Shown: piece by piece, positions 21,452-25,685 of the stretch | Numbering within the stretch: the stretch's first letter is position 1 | How the letters are laid out: every line of letters starts with the position of its first letter | Assembly (NCBI GenBank): GCA_002477955.1 | Contig: DLLE01000012.1 | Coordinates: forward strand, 1 to 25,685 | DNA from: Treponema sp. UBA7570 | GTDB taxonomy: Bacteria > Spirochaetota > Spirochaetia > Treponematales > Treponemataceae | Direction of reading: 5' to 3' | DNA length: 25,685 nt | Made by a program: the position numbers and the translations under genes | The notes under the pieces: model-generated | The model's database searches: none | What the model was told of the DNA's origin: nothing | What the model saw: the letters and a program-made list of their open reading frames with translations, nothing else

Positions 21452-24400
21452 TTACTGTTTTGTCCGAATTTTTCCAGGCGGAATACCGTAGACCTTTTTA
21501 AACACTCTGCAAAAATATGCCTGATCCTGAAAACCAGATTTTTCTGCAATTTCGTAAATTGTATCATTCGTTTCAAGAAGCATTTTTGTCGCAAGGAAAA
21601 TTCTATAACGATTTAAGTATTCCCAAAGCGAAAGTCCAATTTCTTTATGGAAAATCCTTGTTAAATAATCTTCGCTAACGTGAACGGTGTCAGCAAGTTT
21701 CCATCTTACAATCTGCTGAGAAGCGTTTTTGTTAAGATAAAGTATCGCCTTTTTTACCAGCGCGCCTGTATGAGGCGGCATAATTTCATCACCTGAGAGA
21801 ATTTCGCGGATTCTGCTGTCAAACTGTTCAGAATCAGCAGCTCCGCTATTGCACAAAATAATTCTTGGATGAGCGCACAAAAGCTCAACTTCTTCTTCGG
21901 AAGAAATTGTTTCCGGCAAGACGATAATCGGCACAAGGACAGTTTTTGGATTTTTTCTGATTTTCTTAATGCTTTCTTCATCAATTGATTCAAAAACAAT
22001 CAGCGAAGGTGTAATTTCTTCAAGAATATGCTCAAATTCCGCCATTGACTGAATTTTTACGCTGTTAGAGTCGGTTGCCCAAGTTCCATAATTTGTACGT
22101 TTTGCATTTATGAATAAAACCGGAGCAGATTTTTGAGCGCGAACCTTCGATTCAAGCATTTCAACAAAATTATGGCTTATAAGCTCGTGACTGTAACACA
22201 AAATCGGCGCACGGAAAAGATTTTCGTTATGTCGCAAACTGTAAACCTTTACCCATTCGTCAATCGGAGCATTGTCAGACCGCCAGTAGAGAATTGCATT
22301 TTCGAGCTTGCCATCAGCCAGAGAGTCAAAATTTACAACCGGCATATCGAAAATTTCCGAAATTGTTTCTTTAGAAGAAAGGTTTATGACATTTTTCGGA
22401 GACTTTTCCATTTTTACCGGCGGAAGTCCTGCAAGATTAGGCCAAGGCAAAATTATTGAAAGCGATTCATCATCAATTTTTTGAACTTCGCCGTACTGCA
22501 AAAGAATAATCTTTTCTGCCAGCAAGAATTCCGGATCTTTCCAATCAAGATGCTTTGTCTTTAAGTCGATTTTTAAGCCTTCATATCCGGCAGAAAGCGA
22601 CATTGAGCCTTTTCCATCGCCAAAAAAAGTAAGAAGGGCTTTTTTTAAGCGGTCAGGATCTCCGTAAACAAGTGGAAATTTCTGGTCTAAGGAAGCAACA
22701 ACACTTCCCGGCAAAACTTGACGAATGTCAAAAAGCTTTTTATCCATCGGCAAATCGTCAACCTGAGAACGGGTAAGCTCAACAAGAGTAACGGTCTTAT
22801 GCAGCTGAGACTGAATTTGAGAGCGAAGGAATATCAGCTGCTCAGTAAGAATATCCTGATCAACAATGCCTTTTTCGATATTTCCCTGCATCTGGAATAT
22901 TTTTGCAGACAAATCTTTTAAAGGATCGCAAAGCTCACTTCCAACATTTGCAAAAAACTCAGTTTTAGCAAATTCCGCTTTTTCGGCTTTTTGACGCGCC
23001 TTGTCAATTTCTTTAAATAGAAGAATGTTTTGAATTGTATTTCCAACCGAAACCCTCAATCCTTCGTAAACGCTTCCATCGCAGTCAGAATAGCCATTTA
23101 TCATATAGCCGAGCGGTTTATTTTCCATAAAAAGCGGCTGAACAAGATAAACTCCATATTCAAAATCTTTTTTAAATTCTTCCGGAACCAAAAGTTTTGA
23201 AGAAAAAAGCTTTTCCTCAAGACAAAGCTCGCCAGAAGGATTAAATCCACCGACATATCTTGAAGTTCCGTCTTCTTCATAAAGAACAAGAGCCGTGCTT
23301 CTAATTCCGATTTTTGGCAAATAATCCGAAAGAATTTTCATCAAAGCGTCAAAATCATGGGCAGCGAGCAGGGCGCTTTTTAGCGAGCTTACAATCGACG
23401 CATTTTTTTCTCTAAAAGTCCGAAGCTCGCAAATTTTTCGCTGAACCTGAGGAATTATCAAATTTACAGTGCTGATAACCTTTGTTACATATTCTTCCGG
23501 CAAAAATGTCGAATTTTTAAGAAGGCGCAGTGCCTCGTACAAAGTAAAAAGTTCACCGTCTTTCTTAAAATACGCCGTCAAAACGTCGCTCAGACGGCGA
23601 TAGAAATCCGACTGATTATTTTCAAACAGCGCTTCAAAAAGAGGCTGAATAAGTTCTTCGCGCTCTTTTTCGTCCGCATGAAAGAGCTTTGAAATTGCCT
23701 CAACAAAATCATCACGATTTTTTATACGTTTTTTTGAATCATAAAAATTCTGAAGATGCTTTAAATTATTACAACCGCAGCTTTCACGGATTACAGGATA
23801 TGCCGGCAAAACCGTATCTTCAACTTTTTCACCATTCAAAAGCCGAACAAGCTTCTGATAAGCGACAATTCCGAGTTTTTCCATTGGCATATGAACCGTA
23901 GAAAAAGAAACAGAACTTACGCGGCTTTCTACAGAATCATTAAAACCGCCGCAAATATAATCTTTTGGAACCTTGTAGCCGTGTTTTTCAAAATATTCAA
24001 CTGAAGCAAGGGCAATTATATCGCTGGCGCACAAAAGCGCGTCAAAATCTTTTCCAGGAACCAAATTTCTTTCATTATAAAGCTGAACTGCGCCTTTTTC
24101 GCTTTCGTACCAATCCATATAATCAGAAATCAGATTTTCGTCTAAAATTCCGGCTTCTTTTACAGCATCAAAAAAACCGCGAAAACGATCCTGAGCCGAA
24201 GTATGATTTTTTGGGCCGCGGATAAATGCAATCTTTTTTGCGCCATGAACTTCAATCAAGTGTTTTGTTAATTCCTTCATTCCTTCGTAGGCGTCAAAAG
24301 AAACACTTGGCGCGCCGTCAATTTTTTGACCGATAGTTACAAATGGAAGATTTCCAAATTTTTTATGAAATTCAACACTTTTTTCGTAAGAAACGCCATT

Positions 24401-24640
24401 GCTTATGCTCGAAGCCCAGCTTATCAAACCGTCAAGATTTTCCGAATTAACAAGTTTATAGATTTCGTTAAAGAGATGATTTGCGCCAGAATCGCTTAAA
24501 TTGCTTCCAGGAAAAATAAAAAACGAACCTTTTTCTTGAGAAGCGTAATTTGCAAGTTTAAACCAAAACTTTAATGACGATCCAAAATGAATTGTACTCA
24601 GAGCAAAACCGATTCTTTTTCCAGACGTGCCGATATTCAA
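21452..24640 (-). CDS. LacI-sensor / pseudo-histidine-kinase / AraC hybrid transcription regulator
   Basis: A soluble 1062-residue regulator. The start TTG 24640 is preferred because GGGGG (24650-24646) lies 5 nt upstream; an in-frame TTG at 24652 would add four residues and has no Shine-Dalgarno. Domains: LacI/GalR-type sugar-binding fold (8-286: KRIGFALST, GLISWASS, LLCASDIIALASVEYF); helical linker; GAF-like region (about 426-541); coiled coil into a HisKA-like helix (AKTEFFANVGSELCDPL, with the His position now Ser568); an ATPase-like lobe (VYGDPDRLKKALLTFF, then EFLLAEKIILLQYGE) with no clear N-box Asn; a receiver-like domain (about 781-951) with Glu884 at the usual Asp; an AraC helix-turn-helix (961-1062: LADTVHVSEDYLTRIFHKEI, YEIAEKSGFQDQAYFCRVFK). 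It has no membrane helices, so it senses a cytoplasmic ligand. It probably controls the transporter downstream and perhaps uxaB. Confidence 0.9.
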   Translation of the reverse strand: MNIGTSGKRIGFALSTIHFGSSLKFWFKLANYASQEKGSFFIFPGSNLSDSGANHLFNEIYKLVNSENLDGLISWASSISNGVSYEKSVEFHKKFGNLPFVTIGQKIDGAPSVSFDAYEGMKELTKHLIEVHGAKKIAFIRGPKNHTSAQDRFRGFFDAVKEAGILDENLISDYMDWYESEKGAVQLYNERNLVPGKDFDALLCASDIIALASVEYFEKHGYKVPKDYICGGFNDSVESRVSSVSFSTVHMPMEKLGIVAYQKLVRLLNGEKVEDTVLPAYPVIRESCGCNNLKHLQNFYDSKKRIKNRDDFVEAISKLFHADEKEREELIQPLFEALFENNQSDFYRRLSDVLTAYFKKDGELFTLYEALRLLKNSTFLPEEYVTKVISTVNLIIPQVQRKICELRTFREKNASIVSSLKSALLAAHDFDALMKILSDYLPKIGIRSTALVLYEEDGTSRYVGGFNPSGELCLEEKLFSSKLLVPEEFKKDFEYGVYLVQPLFMENKPLGYMINGYSDCDGSVYEGLRVSVGNTIQNILLFKEIDKARQKAEKAEFAKTEFFANVGSELCDPLKDLSAKIFQMQGNIEKGIVDQDILTEQLIFLRSQIQSQLHKTVTLVELTRSQVDDLPMDKKLFDIRQVLPGSVVASLDQKFPLVYGDPDRLKKALLTFFGDGKGSMSLSAGYEGLKIDLKTKHLDWKDPEFLLAEKIILLQYGEVQKIDDESLSIILPWPNLAGLPPVKMEKSPKNVINLSSKETISEIFDMPVVNFDSLADGKLENAILYWRSDNAPIDEWVKVYSLRHNENLFRAPILCYSHELISHNFVEMLESKVRAQKSAPVLFINAKRTNYGTWATDSNSVKIQSMAEFEHILEEITPSLIVFESIDEESIKKIRKNPKTVLVPIIVLPETISSEEEVELLCAHPRIILCNSGAADSEQFDSRIREILSGDEIMPPHTGALVKKAILYLNKNASQQIVRWKLADTVHVSEDYLTRIFHKEIGLSLWEYLNRYRIFLATKMLLETNDTIYEIAEKSGFQDQAYFCRVFKKVYGIPPGKIRTKQ

Positions 24641-24667
24641 ATTTTCCCCCAAAATATAATCATACGG

Positions 24668-24696
24668 ATTTTAGTATTATGTCGTTTTTTTTACAA
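24668..24696 (-). promoter_or_regulatory. Promoter of the hybrid regulator
   Basis: On the minus strand TTGTAA (24696-24691), a 17-nt spacer and TAAAAT (24673-24668). The predicted start near 24661 leaves a leader of about 20 nt containing the GGGGG ribosome site, which supports the TTG start at 24640. Confidence 0.6.
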
Positions 24697-24720
24697 GTGC
24701 TTCCGTTATTGTACAAAGGA

Positions 24721-24736
24721 TTTAAAATATTTTAAA
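24721..24736. promoter_or_regulatory. 16-bp AT palindrome between regulator and uxaB
   Basis: TTTAAAATATTTTAAA is a perfect palindrome midway between the divergent regulator and uxaB promoters. It is all A/T, so chance is possible in this base composition. Confidence 0.25.
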
Positions 24737-24761
24737 GTTTTTTGGAGCGCATTATTTTTAC

Positions 24762-24832
24762 AAACCCGCTTTCCACCCTTCCGCTTTCGCTCCATTTCCT
24801 CCGGAAACTCCGGGGTTCCAATCGGGGCTATA
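24762..24832. repeat. GC-richer intergenic block, possible repeat relic
   Basis: A block containing CACCCTTCCGCTTTCGCTCC, the small hairpin CCGGAAACTCCGG and GGGGTTCCAATCGGGG sits in the 261-bp gap between the regulator and uxaB. It shares GGGGTTCC and CCGCTTTCG-like pieces with the repeat family, but order and ends do not match well. Confidence 0.3.
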
Positions 24833-24845
24833 AAATTTCCTCTAA

Positions 24846-24874
24846 TTGAAAGTCTTATCCATAAATGATAAAAT
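24846..24874 (+). promoter_or_regulatory. Promoter of uxaB
   Basis: TTGAAA (24846-24851), a 17-nt spacer and TAAAAT (24869-24874) with a TGA extension before the -10. The predicted start lies near 24881, giving a leader of about 20 nt with GGAGG at 24889-24893. Confidence 0.7.
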
Positions 24875-24901
24875 CAGACATTATTTTTGGAGGCTTCTAA
24901 A

Positions 24902-25685
24902 ATGGCATTAAAGTCTATAAAAGACGTTGTAAAAACTGTAAAACGTCCAGAAAAAATTCTTCAGTTTGGCGAAGGCGGATTTCTCCGCGCATTCGTGGAC
25001 TGGCAGATTGATATTGTAAACGAAAAAACTGACTTCAACGGAAATGTTGTAATCGTTCAGCCGCTTGAAAAAGGCATGGTTGACGCGATGAACGCACAGA
25101 ACAACCTTTACACAACTGTTCTCCGCGGAATGAAGGACGGAAAGCCGACTGTCGAGACACGCACAATCAACTCTATCAGCCGCTCAATCAACCCTTACAC
25201 AGACTACGACGACTACATCGCGCTCGCTTCAAGCCCGGACTTGCGCTTTATCGTTTCAAACACAACAGAAGCCGGAATCCGCTTTGACGCAGAAATCGAC
25301 GGCGTTCCAGTAACTCTCGACCAGAAGCCACAGAAAAACTTCCCTGCAAAAGTTACAGCATTCCTTTACAAGCGTTTTCAGGCATTCAAGGGAGACGTTT
25401 CAAAGGGAATGATCCTTATTCCTTGCGAGCTTTCTGACCAGGCCGGTCTCAACCTCAGAATCAACATTCTCCGCTACGCAGAAATGTGGCAGCTCGGCCC
25501 AGACTTCATCAACTGGTTTGACGAGGCTTGCGATGTCTGCTCTTGCTTGGTAGACCGCATTGTTCCAGGATATTTCCCGCTCCTCACAAAAGAAGAAGAC
25601 GGAAAAACACAGGCAGAGCATATCTGCGAAAAACTCGGCTACGAGGACAAGCTTCTTGACTCAGCAGAGCTTTTCCACTTCTGGG
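24902..25685 (+). CDS. uxaB: Tagaturonate reductase (altronate oxidoreductase), 3' partial
   Basis: Reduces D-tagaturonate to D-altronate with NADH in the galacturonate branch of hexuronate catabolism. The frame starts at ATG 24902, with GGAGG 8 nt upstream, and is still open at the window end (261 codons visible of an expected ~480-500). It belongs to the mannitol-dehydrogenase superfamily. The nucleotide-binding start RPEKILQFGEGGFLRAFVDW is shared with E. coli UxaB, as are VSNTTEAGIRF, ILIPCELSD, CSCLVDRIVPGY and the ELGYED-like segment. These favour UxaB over fructuronate reductase (UxuB) or mannitol dehydrogenase. Codons are strongly C-ended, suggesting high expression. It is divergent from the hybrid regulator, a typical arrangement for a regulated catabolic gene. 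Confidence 0.9.
   Translation, partial: MALKSIKDVVKTVKRPEKILQFGEGGFLRAFVDWQIDIVNEKTDFNGNVVIVQPLEKGMVDAMNAQNNLYTTVLRGMKDGKPTVETRTINSISRSINPYTDYDDYIALASSPDLRFIVSNTTEAGIRFDAEIDGVPVTLDQKPQKNFPAKVTAFLYKRFQAFKGDVSKGMILIPCELSDQAGLNLRINILRYAEMWQLGPDFINWFDEACDVCSCLVDRIVPGYFPLLTKEEDGKTQAEHICEKLGYEDKLLDSAELFHFW

Noticed and set aside
24808..24830. GGGGTTCCAATCGGGG resembling a tRNA T-arm
   Set aside because: No matching acceptor, D or anticodon arms lie at tRNA spacing upstream; it is better read as part of the GC-rich intergenic block.
1..25685. CRISPR array, prophage, complete insertion sequence or defence island
   Set aside because: No regularly spaced direct repeats, transposase, integrase, phage or nuclease/toxin genes were found on either strand.

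Overview
The window looks like a chromosomal segment of a spirochaete of the genus Treponema, probably a free-living or gut/oral carbohydrate fermenter. The evidence is AT-rich intergenic DNA, a pyrophosphate-type phosphofructokinase, lipoproteins with relaxed lipoboxes, a GerMN-domain envelope protein in a non-sporulating setting, and a large LacI/histidine-kinase-like/AraC regulator. This placement is inferred from protein character; no database was searched.

Layout. The window opens inside carB (pyrimidine/arginine supply) and continues with a MATE exporter and a haemolysin-III-family membrane protein. A GHKL-HDOD signalling protein follows on the minus strand. It diverges from a four-helix membrane protein with an alpha/beta-hydrolase-like tail. 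Next come lspA, a doubtful small ORF and a 98-residue membrane protein in tight succession. Then follow a minus-strand lipoprotein, the PPi-type phosphofructokinase pfp, proS, an exported protein of unknown function, and a minus-strand GerMN protein that diverges from 2-keto-3-deoxygluconate kinase. A minus-strand SPOUT RNA methyltransferase comes next.

The last 8 kb is the most coherent block. On the minus strand, in transcription order, are a 1062-residue regulator, two LplB/LplC-type (YteP/YtcP) sugar permeases and an LplA-type solute-binding protein. Divergent from the regulator is uxaB (tagaturonate reductase), cut by the window end. With kdgK this suggests uptake and catabolism of pectin-derived (galacturonate) saccharides. 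The transporter's ATPase is not in the window.

The most interesting points are these. The regulator is laid out like a hybrid two-component system, but the phospho-acceptor His reads as Ser and the receiver Asp reads as Glu. Several genes (lspA, proS, the GerMN gene and others) have no Shine-Dalgarno sequence and carry a -10 hexamer 6-12 nt from the start codon, which suggests leaderless mRNAs. A family of GC-richer intergenic repeats occurs several times. The gap between lspA and the 98-residue gene looks like a frame-disrupted small gene coupled at both ends. The binding-protein gene has its own extended -10 promoter overlapping the permease terminator, followed by a 14-bp palindrome. No tRNA, rRNA, CRISPR array, prophage or complete insertion sequence was seen.
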